Shown here one piece after another: positions 10,901 to 21,403 of a DNA stretch of 64,000 nt. The translations under genes and the position numbers were made by a program. The notes beneath the pieces were generated by a model, which made no database searches, had not been told where the DNA came from, and worked only from the letters and a program-made list of their open reading frames with translations. The DNA is from Guillardia theta CCMP2712 (Eukaryota > Cryptophyceae > Pyrenomonadales > Geminigeraceae). Numbering within the stretch: the stretch's first letter is position 1; each line of letters opens with the position of its first letter. Location of the stretch: assembly GCF_000315625.1 (NCBI RefSeq), contig NW_005434664.1, forward strand, positions 603,871-667,870, read 5' to 3'.

Positions 10901-12199
10901 ATGCACGCAGTTCTCGGAGGACTTCTCCTCCTCCTCCCGTGCACTTCTGCATTCCTTCCTTCCACTCCCTCCTCCCTTCTCTCTTCTCGTTCACTCACCC
11001 TCAAGTCTGCTGCAGCCAGGCATGCCTCCCCTTTGCCGCGCCCATCCCTCGCTGCTCGCCCATCCCCACGATTCGCAGCTGCGCTTCGTATGGCGCATGG
11101 AAAGTGCCGTGCTGAGTACATCTGGATCGGAGGTAGAGGAGGATGCGGAGATGACTACCGCTCCAAGACCCGTGTGTTGGATAAGCGTCCAACCTCGGTC
11201 TCTGAGCTTCCCCTGTGGAACTACGATGGATCGTCGACTGGTCAGGCCCCGGGAGGGGATTCTGAGATCTACTTGCAGCCTGCCTTCATGTGCGCGGATC
11301 CCATGCGTGGAGGAGACAACATCCTCGTCCTTTGCGAGATGATCGACCCGAAGAACAACCCCATCCCTACCAGCACCCGCAGTGTGGCTAAGAAGATCTT
11401 TGACCAGGCGCCCGAGGAGGAGCCATGGTACGGTATCGAGCAGGAGTACACTCTCTTCCAGGACGGCGTTCCCATGGGCTGGCCCAAGTCTACTGCTCGT
11501 CCCTTTGACATTCCCAGCCCTCTCATGCAGTTCGGCTATCCTGGACCCCAGGGCCCATACTACTGTGCAGTTGGCCATGACGTTTCGTTCGGACGCCTCA
11601 TCTGCGAGGAGCATCTCGAGCTTTGCCTCGAAGCCGGCCTTAACGTCGGCGGTATCAACGGAGAGGTGATGCCTGGACAGTGGGAGTTCCAGGTTGGTCC
11701 CTGCGTCGGCATCGAGGCTGGCGATCACCTCCACATGGCTCGCTTCCTCCTCCAGCGCGTCTGCGAGGAGAACGGAGTGATTGTCTCCTTTGACCCCAAG
11801 CCCATCCCTGGAAACTGGAACGGAGCTGGATGCCACACCAACTTCTCTACCAAGAAGATGCGTGCCGACGGAGGCCTCAAGGTCATCCTTGATGCCTGCG
11901 AAAAGCTCGGCAAGAACCACGAGAAGCACATCAGACTCTACGGCGAGGGCAACGAGCGCCGCCTTACCGGAACCTGCGAGACCAACTCCATCGACAACTT
12001 CAAGTACGGAGTTGCTGACCGTGGTGCCTCCATCCGTATTCCCCGCTTCACCGATCGTGACGGCAAGGGCTACATGGAGGATCGTCGCCCTGCCTCCAAC
12101 ATCGATCCCTATGTTGTCACTGCTCTCATCTTTGACACCTGCTGCCTCAAGGGAGACACCACTGCTTTCGAGGCCTACAAGAACAGCATCCAGTTGTAA
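10901..12199 (+). CDS. Glutamine synthetase type II with plastid-targeting presequence
   Basis: Catalyses glutamate + NH3 + ATP to glutamine, the entry step of ammonium assimilation. The intronless frame from ATG 10901 gives 432 aa. The start was chosen because the frame upstream is non-coding spacer, the context is GCCGCCATG, and the first residues form a signal peptide ([18 protein letters not shown]). That is followed by a Ser/Arg/Pro-rich stretch to about residue 65. The TSAF junction is the phenylalanine motif of complex red plastids, so import through the ER into the stroma is likely (inference). The mature enzyme starts near [12 protein letters not shown] signatures are [12 protein letters not shown], the metal-binding EQEYTLF, VGINGEV-like [18 protein letters not shown], and the ATP-binding [13 protein letters not shown]. 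The C-terminal catalytic Glu/Arg region ([17 protein letters not shown]) is intact. The frame is uninterrupted and strongly biased to C/G-ending codons, suggesting high expression. Confidence 0.95.
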   Translation: MHAVLGGLLLLLPCTSAFLPSTPSSLLSSRSLTLKSAAARHASPLPRPSLAARPSPRFAAALRMAHGKCRAEYIWIGGRGGCGDDYRSKTRVLDKRPTSVSELPLWNYDGSSTGQAPGGDSEIYLQPAFMCADPMRGGDNILVLCEMIDPKNNPIPTSTRSVAKKIFDQAPEEEPWYGIEQEYTLFQDGVPMGWPKSTARPFDIPSPLMQFGYPGPQGPYYCAVGHDVSFGRLICEEHLELCLEAGLNVGGINGEVMPGQWEFQVGPCVGIEAGDHLHMARFLLQRVCEENGVIVSFDPKPIPGNWNGAGCHTNFSTKKMRADGGLKVILDACEKLGKNHEKHIRLYGEGNERRLTGTCETNSIDNFKYGVADRGASIRIPRFTDRDGKGYMEDRRPASNIDPYVVTALIFDTCCLKGDTTAFEAYKNSIQL

Positions 12200-12559
12200 G
12201 CGGTCGTAGAGCTCGATTTTGAATACACTTGCTAAACGTGATATGAGCGACATGATTCACGCCATCTTTTAGTGCAGTGGCTGCGGCGAATTGCAGCAAT
12301 GTGTCGAAGACAAGCTCGTAGAGCTGTGCTCTGTGTTTGTTTTTGTCTTTCTTTAATGTTTGTAAGAAACGAGCTAGTCAGACTTTGTCAGTCTGCCGTT
12401 AAATCTTGTAGCGCATCTGAGCTGAGGCCGCCAAGGCTGCGACGGATCGATGCGTAGAACCTGCCATGAATGAGATGCGAAGGGCCCAGGCAAATTAGAC
12501 CTGTTGATGGACGCATTGACGATCGAAGAGAGAGCATGGGAGAGGAGGAAGGAGAAGGT
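12200..12559. other. Convergent 3' spacer, nothing recognised
   Basis: This lies between the stop of glutamine synthetase and the probable end of the HU-CCDC81-like gene on the other strand. It should hold both 3' untranslated regions. No coding exon, repeat or RNA gene was recognised. Confidence 0.4.
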
Positions 12560-14563
12560 CTGTAGCTTGATTCATCCTCATGCTTGTCAAAGACGTCAGC
12601 AAGTTGCGTGCTCGGCAGATGACTGGCCTACCTCCGCTACTCGCGGATGATCGTCATCGTCCTGCAGCCATCGTTCGATGCGACGTTTCGCTCCCTTAGC
12701 AAACAGCTGAGTGAGCTGGTAGCCTGCTTGCCTCCACCTACCGGCGTGAGGTTGGTCGCGTCTTCGAGGTCGAGGCTCTGCACTTTCTCCTGCAAGAGGG
12801 GAAGAGGAGGAAGAGTCTCCCTCGCAACTTGCTGCTTCTGCTGCCGGAGGATTATCATCGCACTGTAGCATGTCAAGCATCACCTGATCTCGTCTCCCCG
12901 ACGTCTCTACTTCTTCCTTCTTGCCGTGCACGGCTTCTGTGGTACCAACATGACGAGATTTGTTCACTTCGTCAAGCTTTCATGGAAATAGAGCGTGAAT
13001 CATAACATTCTTCTTTCTTCGACATTACCTCGGCTCCTTCTGAATGATCTTTTCCTCTGCTGCAACCAAAGTCAAACCTCGTCCGTCAGTCCAGCACATA
13101 CACACACCGGTGCAGCTCGGGCTTCTTGTCCTCCTCGTCCTGCTCTTCAGGTATGGGCTCACTGGCTACCAGGGAAGAATTTCCACCCCTTCCTCCGTTG
13201 GCGACCAACATCCTTCCTCAAACATCAGCCAACGTGCGGCCGACAGGGCGATGCGGTCACTTGATAGGCCTCGCTGAGGACTTGGGGGGGCGCTGAGACG
13301 ACCTGGAGGACTGAGAGGTCAGCCTGGAGCTCTCAGCCGAGTGAGCCGAGTGAAGTTTCGACGGGGAGCTGCAGGAGAGTCACGAGGCTCAGCAGCCCTG
13401 CTGTTGAACCTGAAGGGATGGGACGTGGATGCGCTCTTCATGGAAACTCCGTCGGGCTGAGCAGGGCATGAGCAACAGCACACGCGTTCACCTCTTTCAG
13501 CATGCAAGGCAAGAGGGAAGAGGTGTCACTCACGAGGTACTGAGACTCCATGAGAAATGTGGCATGCTGCCGACGTCCAAAGAGCCTTCCCACTCCAAAC
13601 GAGACTAAAGGGAAGGGAAGAAGGGAGGGAGGGAGTGAGGAGTGAGGGAGGGAGGCGTCAGAACAAGTCAACAGATATCGGCATCCTGCTTACTTTCGAC
13701 TTCCTTCCCTTCCCTGATCGCTTCTCCTATCGCACTGACCATCCTCTGAGGCCCCGGGATCAGTACCAGGGCACCAGGTCAGTGGCAGCTCCTCACCTTG
13801 AAGGCAGTGGTGATGACATCCTTCTTCAGATTCTCCGAGTAGTTGATCGCCAGCTGTCAAGAGCCCGAACGTGTCAGCTAGACCAGCCCTCACCAGGTCC
13901 CCAGCACCTTGGCAAAGTTGATCTCCTCGCACTTCGCCTCTGGTAGCTCGGCAGGTTTGCGGTACCTAGGTTTCGGGATGAGAAAGGCCCAAGGCGCCGC
14001 GCAAGCACCGAATGCCGTATTGCTGGATGAAGTACTCGGACAGGCACACGTGCGGTCTTGCTACCCCGACCCCCTCGGAGCTTGCTCGTCCTCCTAAGTC
14101 AGCTCTCTCCTGCTCATTCGAACCTGAGCCGAGCCAGGCGTCTCCTCGCCGCTACCTCAGACTTCTTGGCGCCGAGTTTTCCTCCAGCCCATGTTATCTT
14201 GAGAAAGTGAGGTATGTTGACCCCCTTGATTCATCAGAAAGTTATCTATCGGGACGGGTGGGAAGGAGGTGGAGGGCGATTGGCGGGGTACAGAGCTGAA
14301 GAGGAACGGCGAGGAGAGCAACAGCAACGAAGACGAGGACAGAGAAAGAATTAACAGAGGAGAGGGCGAGAAAGAGAGAGGAGATGGGGGGTGAGCAGGA
14401 GTGAGGCTGAGTTTCAATGCACCTGACTTTTACCCTCAAAGGTCGCTTTGATCCACTTGGTCAAGGAGTCCCAAACTTGTTCGTAAGTCTCTTTTGTCAG
14501 TTCGTAACCTGGCAACGATCGTCCGGAGCAAGAAGAGAAGAGCTCTTCGTTGTTGAACACCAT
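12560..14563 (-). CDS. HU-CCDC81-like domain protein
   Basis: Recognised by hand-splicing the 5' half. Exon 1 (14563-14423) starts MVFNNEELFSS and contains VWDSLTKWIKATFEGKSQ. Exon 2 (14224-14124) continues GVNIPHFLKITWAGGKLG. Exon 3 starts at 14056 with PHVCLSEYFIQQYGIR and runs on to YRKPAELPEAKCEEINFAK. Further exons give LAINYSENLKKDVITTAFK, RMVSAIGEAIREGKEVE and FGVGRLFGRRQ. This order (VWDAVSxFI, GVxIPGxGTF, RPVFxLSExF, INFxxLA, GRL) is the bacterial-HU-like domain of eukaryotic CCDC81, a centrosome/cilium-linked family. Phases of the first five joins are consistent. The C-terminal half is less certain; minus-strand exon-like pieces (PIPEEQDEEDKKPELHR, LDEVNKSRHVG, EKVQSLDLEDATNLTP) suggest a charged tail reaching about 12.56 kb. 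The 3' boundary is approximate. Confidence 0.65.
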
Positions 14564-15721
14564 CGTTCAGCAGGCTTCCAAGACTTTCATGATGTCTGTC
14601 ACAGTTTCAGCTCTATCGTGTCAGAAATGTACTCCTCGACTATTTCATTCTACTCCCTCAAAGACCTCTCTTGTATTCTATCATACAACATTCAAAGCAC
14701 GCTCGTCTCATCCTACAGCAGGTACGCCCCTTCTCGCATGATCCTCGGTCTTCTCAAGACCACGAGCACCCGAGGGGTCAGAGTCCAAGAGGAGCCAGGA
14801 CCCTTCGTGTGCGAGTGCCGAACGTTCAGAGCTCGATTCACTGCAGCGTGTTGACAGTTCTCCATATTCATTCTCGACATTCTCTGTAACACTTACACAG
14901 ATCATCTTCCCCCTGTTCCTTCTGTTCCTTCTTCCCGTGCTCCCTTGTACTTCCTCCCTTCCCTTCCTTGTCAGGTATCGCCATAGCATTGTCCGTTATC
15001 CGTCATCGGGTTCGCCTCGTCAATTTTTCGGGACCTATATGAAAGGCAGAAAATTGGCTTATAGAAAAGCTGTTTCTGCCTTTTTCTCCTTCGATCACCC
15101 CTTATTTTCTCATCGAATCACCTAGGCCTGTCTGTGCATCTCTGTACGTCAAATCTACCCCACTGAGGCACAGGCTTGAGGGGGGTAGGGGTACCATTGC
15201 CAGACTGTCCTATGGATTGTGTAGGGGTGTTTCTATTCTGGTGGTGGGATAGGATATGGTAGGGTACTAAAAGTACCCCATGGTTCATAGCCCATATAAA
15301 TCACATAAGTACCGGTATTGATTTTCAGAGTAGGGGTTAAATGATGGAGCAGGGTGTCCAGAGGGTGGTGTGGGGGTGGCGATGGAATGGGCTCAGTAGA
15401 CGCCATGGCAGGAAGCAAGCTATAAAAGATGCAGAGTCAGCGACTTAAAATGCAGAGAGAGAGCATGACGACATGAACATCGCAGTGTCAGTGAAGAGAT
15501 TGATTCCTACTACCGGATGATAGTCAGCTGATGTTCAGAATGAGTTTGTTTGTGGTGTACTGCTACGCTTCAAGAGAAATTCTCAACGTGAGATGATACG
15601 GATTGTGGCACCTGCCATGAAGTAGGACGGTATAAGATTTGATGTACGAATGAGAGCAACAAGTGCACACACGCAAGAATGTCTAGACCTGGTACCGGGA
15701 CTAACGATTCTTGGATAGGTC
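14564..15721. other. Spacer between HU-CCDC81-like gene and UFD1
   Basis: No exon is supported in these 1.16 kb. The stretch 15150-15390 carries the C-rich/G-rich vocabulary again (CTACCCCACTGAGG near 15157, GAGGGGGGTAGGGGTACC near 15178, GTGGGGGTGGCG near 15369). The segment 15040-15110 contains an imperfect inverted repeat, GGCAGAAAATTGGC... / ...GCTGTTTCTGCC. The last 250 bp are AT-richer and probably hold the UFD1 promoter. Confidence 0.4.
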
Positions 15722-16679
15722 ATGGCATTTCCGTTTCCCCCTGGTTTCCCTGGTGGATACGGCGGCGGGTTTGGTGGACCGATGCGGATGATGGGAGGAC
15801 GAGGCTTCGGACAAGCGAATTTCTCACAGAGATATCATGCTATCCCGGTAGCAGCAGCTGACAAGTCTGACACTTCCAAGCTCGAAGCAGGAGGCAAGAT
15901 TATGCTGCCTCCGTCAGCTCTACAGCAGCTGTCATTGTTGGAAATAGCATACCCCATGCTCTTCGAGATTACTAACAGAGCCAATGGTCGCAAGCTGCAC
16001 TGTGGCGTTCTAGAATTCATCGCCAACGAAGGCAGTGTGCTGATGCCGCATTGGGTGAGTAACCATGTGTTCCTCTGGGTTGATCGTCTGAACTCTCGCA
16101 GATGATGCAAAATCTTGGTGTGGACCATGGCGACCTGGTCACCGTTGAGAGCGCCACACTTCCGAAGGGTCAGTATGTCAAGTTGCGGCCACAGAGCAAA
16201 ACGTTCTTGGACATAGCGAATCCCAAGGCTGTCCTTGAGAATACTCTACGAAGTTTCTCAGCACTGACGAAAGGCTCGACCATCCGAATTCATTACAACA
16301 ACAAGCAATATGACATAGATGTTGTGGATATCAAACCACGAGACACAGGGGCGATTTCCATTGTCGATGCTGACGTCAACGTGGATTTTGATGCTCCGGC
16401 TGATTATGTCGAGCCAGTCCGAGTGCCAGAGCCCCTAAGATGCATGTATCCTTAGAATTCCTCGTTGTCCCACACCCATTTCAACTTACAATTGTTGCAG
16501 TTTTTTGCGGACCTTGAAAATCCTGAAAACGAAGAGATAGATGCTAACAACAAGACGGTGCGTTGTTGTGTTCTTCATTCATTTCACTTCTTGGGAGTAA
16601 TCACACCTTTCGATAGATAAAGGCATTCACCGGCACAGGATCACGACCAAACGGCAAAGCGGTTGACGGCGGAGGGTAA
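15722..16679 (+). CDS. UFD1: UFD1, p97/Cdc48 ubiquitin-fusion degradation adaptor
   Basis: UFD1 with NPL4 recruits ubiquitinated substrates to the p97/Cdc48 ATPase for ER-associated and general degradation. The start ATG at 15722 is followed by a Gly/Pro/Phe-rich N-terminus, then the UFD1 double-psi barrel: GGKIMLPPSALQQLS, GVLEFIANEGSVLMPHW, MMQNLGVDHGDLV, PKGQYVKLRPQS, FLDIANPKAVLE, LTKGSTI, and VDADVNVDFDAPADYVEP. Intron 1 is 16055-16101 (47 nt, phase 0). A second intron removes about 16410-16500; its donor is uncertain. A third ends at about 16617, before IKAFTGTGSRPNGKAVDGGG and the stop at 16677-16679. The C-terminal motif matches the AF.G.G..L.GK ending of the family. At about 250 aa it is shorter than animal UFD1 (about 307), mainly in the tail. 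Confidence 0.9.
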
Positions 16680-17040
16680 GCTCCGGTGAATGCGAGATGT
16701 TTACAAGCTGACGAATGCGTAGAAGCAGCGAAATGCAAACCGACACCGTTACTCCACAGAAGAAGGTGGAACCTCAATAGCGTCTCGCACTTCATAACTT
16801 TGCATGGCAGCCGGCATTACAATGGAAACTGCGATTCGAAAGACACGGAGGAATGCAGCCCTCACTCGATGGCAAGGTACGACGTCAGATCCGAAGCCTT
16901 CTGAGTCTGATCGCCTGGCAGGGTGCTGTAGGGGAGGCTGACAGCTTTGCAGCCTTCAAAGGCGAGGGACGATCGCTCAAAGGATAATCCTCTATGAGGC
17001 TTCATGACTTGCTTTTTAAGCCTTGATCAAATCATGTACA
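16680..17040. other. Convergent 3' spacer, nothing recognised
   Basis: About 360 bp between the stops of UFD1 (+) and phosphomannose isomerase (-). It is expected to contain both 3' untranslated regions. I found no exon, RNA gene or repeat beyond a weak echo of the UFD1 terminal exon sequence (CCGGTGAATGC near 16684 against GCATTCACCGG near 16622), which could form a hairpin across the UFD1 stop codon. Confidence 0.35.
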
Positions 17041-18663
17041 TTACCCACTAGAAGCCTCCAAACAGGGATGGCAGCAAGCCATGAATACTAGAGCTCCCGC
17101 ACCTGTCGAGACTTGTTAGCCTCTCCATGTTGGGAACACATACAAGACCTGCTGATGGCTCGAGACTTGCTGAACAATTGGCAGCCAGCACAACTACCGA
17201 TGAAGTTCTGGCAAAAATCGATTAGAAGTAGATACGGATTTGGAACTACATCGAGCCTCTACTTACTTGATCGGAATATCCGTGACAGCCAATGAATCAT
17301 TCATTCCATCCGAGTTTGCTCGGAGCTGTGCCTGGCCTTCCACACAAATCAATATCCTTGGAGCAACTGAATTGCCAAGATCGACTGCCCTCGAGCTCAA
17401 CTGTCAAGAAAAATCAGATCACAGGCGTCAGCAACGGTACTCTTGCCTCGATGCGAGCTAAAGAGAACTCGGGGAAGTCATGCCCCGGAGGCGCATAAAC
17501 GCGCATTCCTTCCCTGGCCTCTCCCTCCATGATCTCAGCTGGCCCCGATCGCTCATAGTCCAGCATAGAGCACAAGGTTGCCACGTCTTTGAACTTGGGA
17601 GTGAACCCAGCTCGGACCTGTCGAAGCGTCAACCTCCCGCTTGACGAGAGGCCTTCGATGGCTCACCACATTGTCCGACGTCGCCATGATCTCCATGCAA
17701 TCCCCGGAGAGGTAAGCGTGAGGAAGGTTGGGACCAAGGAAGAGAGCTTGCCCCGGCCTGAGCTTCACATGGTTCAAGAAGAAAATGTTGAAGAGGCCGA
17801 CGTCAAGAGGGAATTGCTCGTTGATCCGAAGGACTAGCTCCTCCACGTCCCTGTGAAACGTATGAGGAGAGGAACAACATTTATATGTTGTGCATCAAAA
17901 GATCATCATCGTTACCTGAGTTTTTGACTTGACTTCAAACGGTCCACCATCTTGCTTGCCTGATGCTTTACCCGGTCTTCAGGACTTGACATCACCATGT
18001 TAAATGCTTGTTTAAGAGCCTCTGCTCGCGATTGAGCATCCTTGTCTAGGCTTGACTCCATCAGTTTCACCGTATCCTGACCAATCAGCTCCTTCAACTC
18101 CGGCACGGCACCAACATTCTCCACAATTTCGTCTAATTTTCGAAATCCGCAGAGACCTTCGAATTCGGTCACAGCACACGCAAGCTCTGGCTTGTGGTTA
18201 TCATCGGGATAGTTCGGCTTATCCCTTGCATGTAGAAGCTTTGCCAGCCTGCGATCAAGATCTTTTTCAGAATGTCTCATCTCATCAGCTCGCATGGTAA
18301 ATCTCACGTTTTGTCAGGGTGCGCTTGAATTGACAACGCCTTTGCAACAGAAAGACACTTGAAGAGATACGGCAAGTCTCCTCCGAACATGCCAGCCTTT
18401 GAACCCATGAAAACCTCGTTTAGACGGAGAAATTCGCCCAGCACCATCCCGCTCCACCCGTCTTCGAGCACCACCGAGGGTGCCTTCGGATGCGTTCCCA
18501 TCCAGAGCTCAGCGAAGGGCTTCTCTTCCGCTACTTGTGCGTTAGCCATCCTCGCAACGAGGCTGCTCTGTCCTCCCCCTCTCACCCCCCACTCATAGTT
18601 CTGCACCGCAGGCTCTAACTTGGCGGCTGCCGGCACCTTCGCTGCCGTCGCGTTGCCCTGCAT
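17041..18663 (-). CDS. Mannose-6-phosphate isomerase, type I (phosphomannose isomerase)
   Basis: A zinc enzyme interconverting fructose-6-phosphate and mannose-6-phosphate, feeding GDP-mannose and glycosylation. ATG is at 18663 and exon 1 ends at 18308. The protein begins with NYEWGVRGG and reads AELWMGTHPKAPS, PYLFKCLSVAKALSIQAHPD. After a roughly 55-nt intron it continues LAKLLHARDKPNYPDDNHKP with ELACAVTEFEGLCGFR; the zinc ligands sit in QAHPD and NHKPE. Later exons give GLFNIFFLNHVKLRPGQALF, GPNLPHAYLSGDCMEIMATS, DNVVRAGFTPKFKDV, RILICVEGQAQL and a terminal GAGALVF leading to the stop at 17041. All family hallmarks are present, so it should be active. No targeting signal is obvious; the short Ala-rich N-terminus (MQGNATAAKVPAAA) suggests the cytosol. 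It lies in the same orientation as the NHL gene upstream. Confidence 0.9.
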
Positions 18664-19014
18664 GGAAACAGAGGCGTCGAGAACTTTTCAGTCAACGTGA
18701 AAAAAAGAAAACGAAGTGATAGCAGAAAGATGGCAGGAAAACGAGGAGAGCGAGGTCGGGGCTGGGGAGGGGAGCGAAAAGAGGAGACAGGAGGGAACAG
18801 GAAAAAGGACAATCGACGGATGAGATGCTATTGATTGTTGTTCAGGGATCCTGTTGGTTGTACTTCAGGGAAGGAGAAAATTCTGAGTTTATTCCTTCAA
18901 CTATATGGATCTATCAGTTTTAGCTCAGAATTTCGTGCCCATGGCACAAAAACCTCCCTGAGAGGAGAGAAATCATCAGAGAGATATCGTAGGGACCAGA
19001 TGCAGCAAAGTGAA
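18664..19014. other. Spacer between phosphomannose isomerase and NHL gene
   Basis: About 350 bp with a purine-rich stretch (18700-18810) that probably is the isomerase 5' untranslated region and promoter. No coding exon or RNA gene was seen. Confidence 0.35.
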
Positions 19015-20955
19015 TTACCTGTCTTCGTGGTACTTAAAGCAGAAAGCGTCCATCGCTCCAGATGTAGAAGAATCGTCAGTCTGCAGAATTTCTGTCAAGA
19101 GTTGGTTGGATGGCTCGAAGGCCGATCTCACAGCAGCACAAGGGTGCCCGAACTGACAAACCCACACAGAGTAGTCTTCATCCATGAGGACTCCTAGTCC
19201 TCCTGCAAGTGCAGTCAAGGTGCCAGTAGAGGAGCGAAGAAGTGATCTCATAGGCTCACCAGTCGCGAACGAGAGCTTCTCTCGTTTACCAGTCATGTGC
19301 TTGCGCGAGACTATCTCTTCCCATGTGGCATTCAGAACGCAACCCGGCGACTCGGAGCTGACGTTGAGAGGGGGAGGAGACGATGCTTCAGAAGCACAGC
19401 CAGTCGTGTTGACGGGCGGTATCAAGTCACAGGCGACACAAACATCTCGCACAGCGATCTTCCTGACTCTCTCGTTGTTGAGGTCTGCCACGTAGACAGT
19501 CAAGCCGTCGGGAGACACGGCGATGGCGGCAGGCGTGTTGAAGCTTGACTCGGAGGGAGGGCCGTCTGAGAAACTTTGATTGCCCGACCCCGCGAGGGTT
19601 CTTGTCCAGCCATCTGCCAGGCGGACCTGACGGATCCTCTGACTGAGAGAGTCTGCGATGTAGAGATAGCGCCCGTCAGGCGATGCTGCAACTGAGAGAG
19701 GAGTAGAGAGAGACACCGTGGCTGCTTCTCCGTCAGCGGAACCTAGGTCTCCCTTCCCCACCAGCGTCAACGTCGCGCCGCTAGTAGTGTTGACTTTTCT
19801 GACTCGATTGTTGCCGGAATCAGCAACATACAACCACTGTCCATCGGGCGATGTCGAGACGCCGCACGGCTGGTTGAAACTCGAGCTGTTCCAGTCTCCG
19901 TCCGCAAACCCTGGGGTCCCTGTGCCGGCGAGGGTCGTCGTTGAACCATCTCGCATGCTCACCTTGCGGATCCTGTGGTTGTCTCGATCCCCGACGTAGA
20001 GCCACAAGTCATCGGGAGACAAGGCCAGCCCGTACGGGCAGTTGAATCTTGCAGCACCAGCTGCACCGTCAGCGAAGCCTTGCGAGGATCCAGCGATGGT
20101 GCTGACGTGCTGTTCCAACATGTAGACCTTCCTGATGAGATGGTTCTCGCACTCTGAGACATACACGTTTCTGCCATCTGATTTCGGCGCCAGCCCTGTA
20201 GGAGAGATTCTCGCAGTGGAACTTGTTCCATCCAGTACTCCGGGAGCGCCTGAACCAGCCAACGTCTTGGTGGCTCCATGCCCCACATGCACTGCCCTGA
20301 TCTTTCGATTATATCGATCTGCCACGAACAACTGCTGCCCGTCCAACGAGACCGCAACACCCCAGGGACCGTCGAACTCAACAACAGTAGAGTCCTCCGC
20401 GTCCGCAAAGCCACTGATGCCATTTCCAGCTAGAGTCTCCACCTGCTGTGCTACCGTCTCGTTGTGAAGATCGCCGCTGCATGGGACGTCTTCTCGTTTG
20501 CATGCTTGAAGCAGGGAGCCTTCACCGGAGAGAACTCCGTGAGATCCTTGGGGACAATCCGCACAAGGTAAGTCTGCTCCTCCTCCGTACTTCCCGATTG
20601 CACATACGGTACAGTTCGAGGAACCGATCGGGCCTGAGGTACCAGGAGGGCAGTGACAACCTGCAAGTCCAGGCTGATCTGTGCACCAAGCAGGGTACGC
20701 CCAGTTACTTCCTATACAATACTTCTTGGATGTATCGCAACCAGTCAAACGAATGTGTCCGCCACCACTGCAACTGCCGTAACAAGAAGAGCAGTAGCCT
20801 TTAGTGGGATAGGGATCGTTTGCAGACCAAATCTTGGAGCAATCGCTATTTTGTGTGCAAGGCTGACCCATGCAAAGCGACTCCACACGATGAGGCTGCA
20901 GAAGCATGATGCTCAAGATGGCGCTGGCCAGCCACATGTACGGCGAGGCCTTCAT
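19015..20955 (-). CDS. Secreted or surface NHL-repeat protein with Cys-rich N-terminus
   Basis: A single exon of 646 aa starting at ATG 20955. Residues 1-26 form a signal peptide (MKASPYMWLASAILSIMLL...). Residues about 27-160 are Cys-rich with EGF/GCC2-GCC3-like spacing (CPPGTSGPIGSSNCTVCAIG, CADCPQGSHG), as found in large surface proteins of protists. Residues about 165-500 hold at least five NHL repeats, each with a phrase like LAGSGAPGVLDG followed by a SPDGQWLYVADSGNNRVRKV-type strand, forming a beta-propeller. The tail is Cys-containing and probably disordered. NHL propellers bind proteins or ligands and, in peptidylglycine-lyase relatives, catalyse; I see no evidence of catalysis here. 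The gene is divergent from the Sel1/C2 gene, 448 bp apart. It is the longest uninterrupted frame in this part of the window. Confidence 0.85.
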   Translation of the reverse strand: MKASPYMWLASAILSIMLLQPHRVESLCMGQPCTQNSDCSKIWSANDPYPTKGYCSSCYGSCSGGGHIRLTGCDTSKKYCIGSNWAYPAWCTDQPGLAGCHCPPGTSGPIGSSNCTVCAIGKYGGGADLPCADCPQGSHGVLSGEGSLLQACKREDVPCSGDLHNETVAQQVETLAGNGISGFADAEDSTVVEFDGPWGVAVSLDGQQLFVADRYNRKIRAVHVGHGATKTLAGSGAPGVLDGTSSTARISPTGLAPKSDGRNVYVSECENHLIRKVYMLEQHVSTIAGSSQGFADGAAGAARFNCPYGLALSPDDLWLYVGDRDNHRIRKVSMRDGSTTTLAGTGTPGFADGDWNSSSFNQPCGVSTSPDGQWLYVADSGNNRVRKVNTTSGATLTLVGKGDLGSADGEAATVSLSTPLSVAASPDGRYLYIADSLSQRIRQVRLADGWTRTLAGSGNQSFSDGPPSESSFNTPAAIAVSPDGLTVYVADLNNERVRKIAVRDVCVACDLIPPVNTTGCASEASSPPPLNVSSESPGCVLNATWEEIVSRKHMTGKREKLSFATGEPMRSLLRSSTGTLTALAGGLGVLMDEDYSVWVCQFGHPCAAVRSAFEPSNQLLTEILQTDDSSTSGAMDAFCFKYHEDR

Positions 20956-21403
20956 CTTCCAGCAGAGCAGACGTCTGCTCTCGACCCGCTGTCAAGGGCT
21001 CTTGCTGGACAGGTTCAACCTCTTGCTGGAAACAACGGTTGTTGCACGGTATTCCTTTTGGTTTACTTAAAGTTAAGTTAAATCATTAGTTACGGTGAAG
21101 GTATTATAGTCAATATTTTATAATATGGCTGGATTGGACGCTTCTCGGGATAGCAGCGGAGGAGGAGGAGGAGGAGGAGGAGGAGGAGGAGGGAGGTACG
21201 AGTGAATCCGATGGACGCAGCAGGACTGTAGGTAGAGGCTGAGAGCCGCTGAGAGGCGCTCAGTGAGAGGCGCCGGTTCGGCTCAAACCATGAATGAATC
21301 GGAAGTGATGGCTTTGTTGCAAGGAGTGGCAACCATGAAGTCTTGATCTTTGAGGTCTGTATGACAAGGTGACACCCGCCGAGAGAGACATATCTTAAGA
21401 AGC
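20956..21403. other. Divergent promoter region with GGA microsatellite
   Basis: The spacer between the NHL gene (-) and the Sel1/C2 gene (+) must contain both promoters. A (GGA)n run of about 38 bp sits at 21157-21194, and an AT-rich patch (TAGTCAATATTTTATAATATGG) lies at about 21107-21127. No exon is supported. Confidence 0.4.
21157..21194. repeat. (GGA)n microsatellite
   Basis: Near-perfect GGA trinucleotide repeat, about 12 units, in the divergent spacer. Confidence 0.9.

Noticed and set aside
10991-12253. 420-codon minus-strand open frame opposite glutamine synthetase
   Set aside because: It is the antisense shadow of a strongly codon-biased gene. The plus strand is unmistakably GSII.
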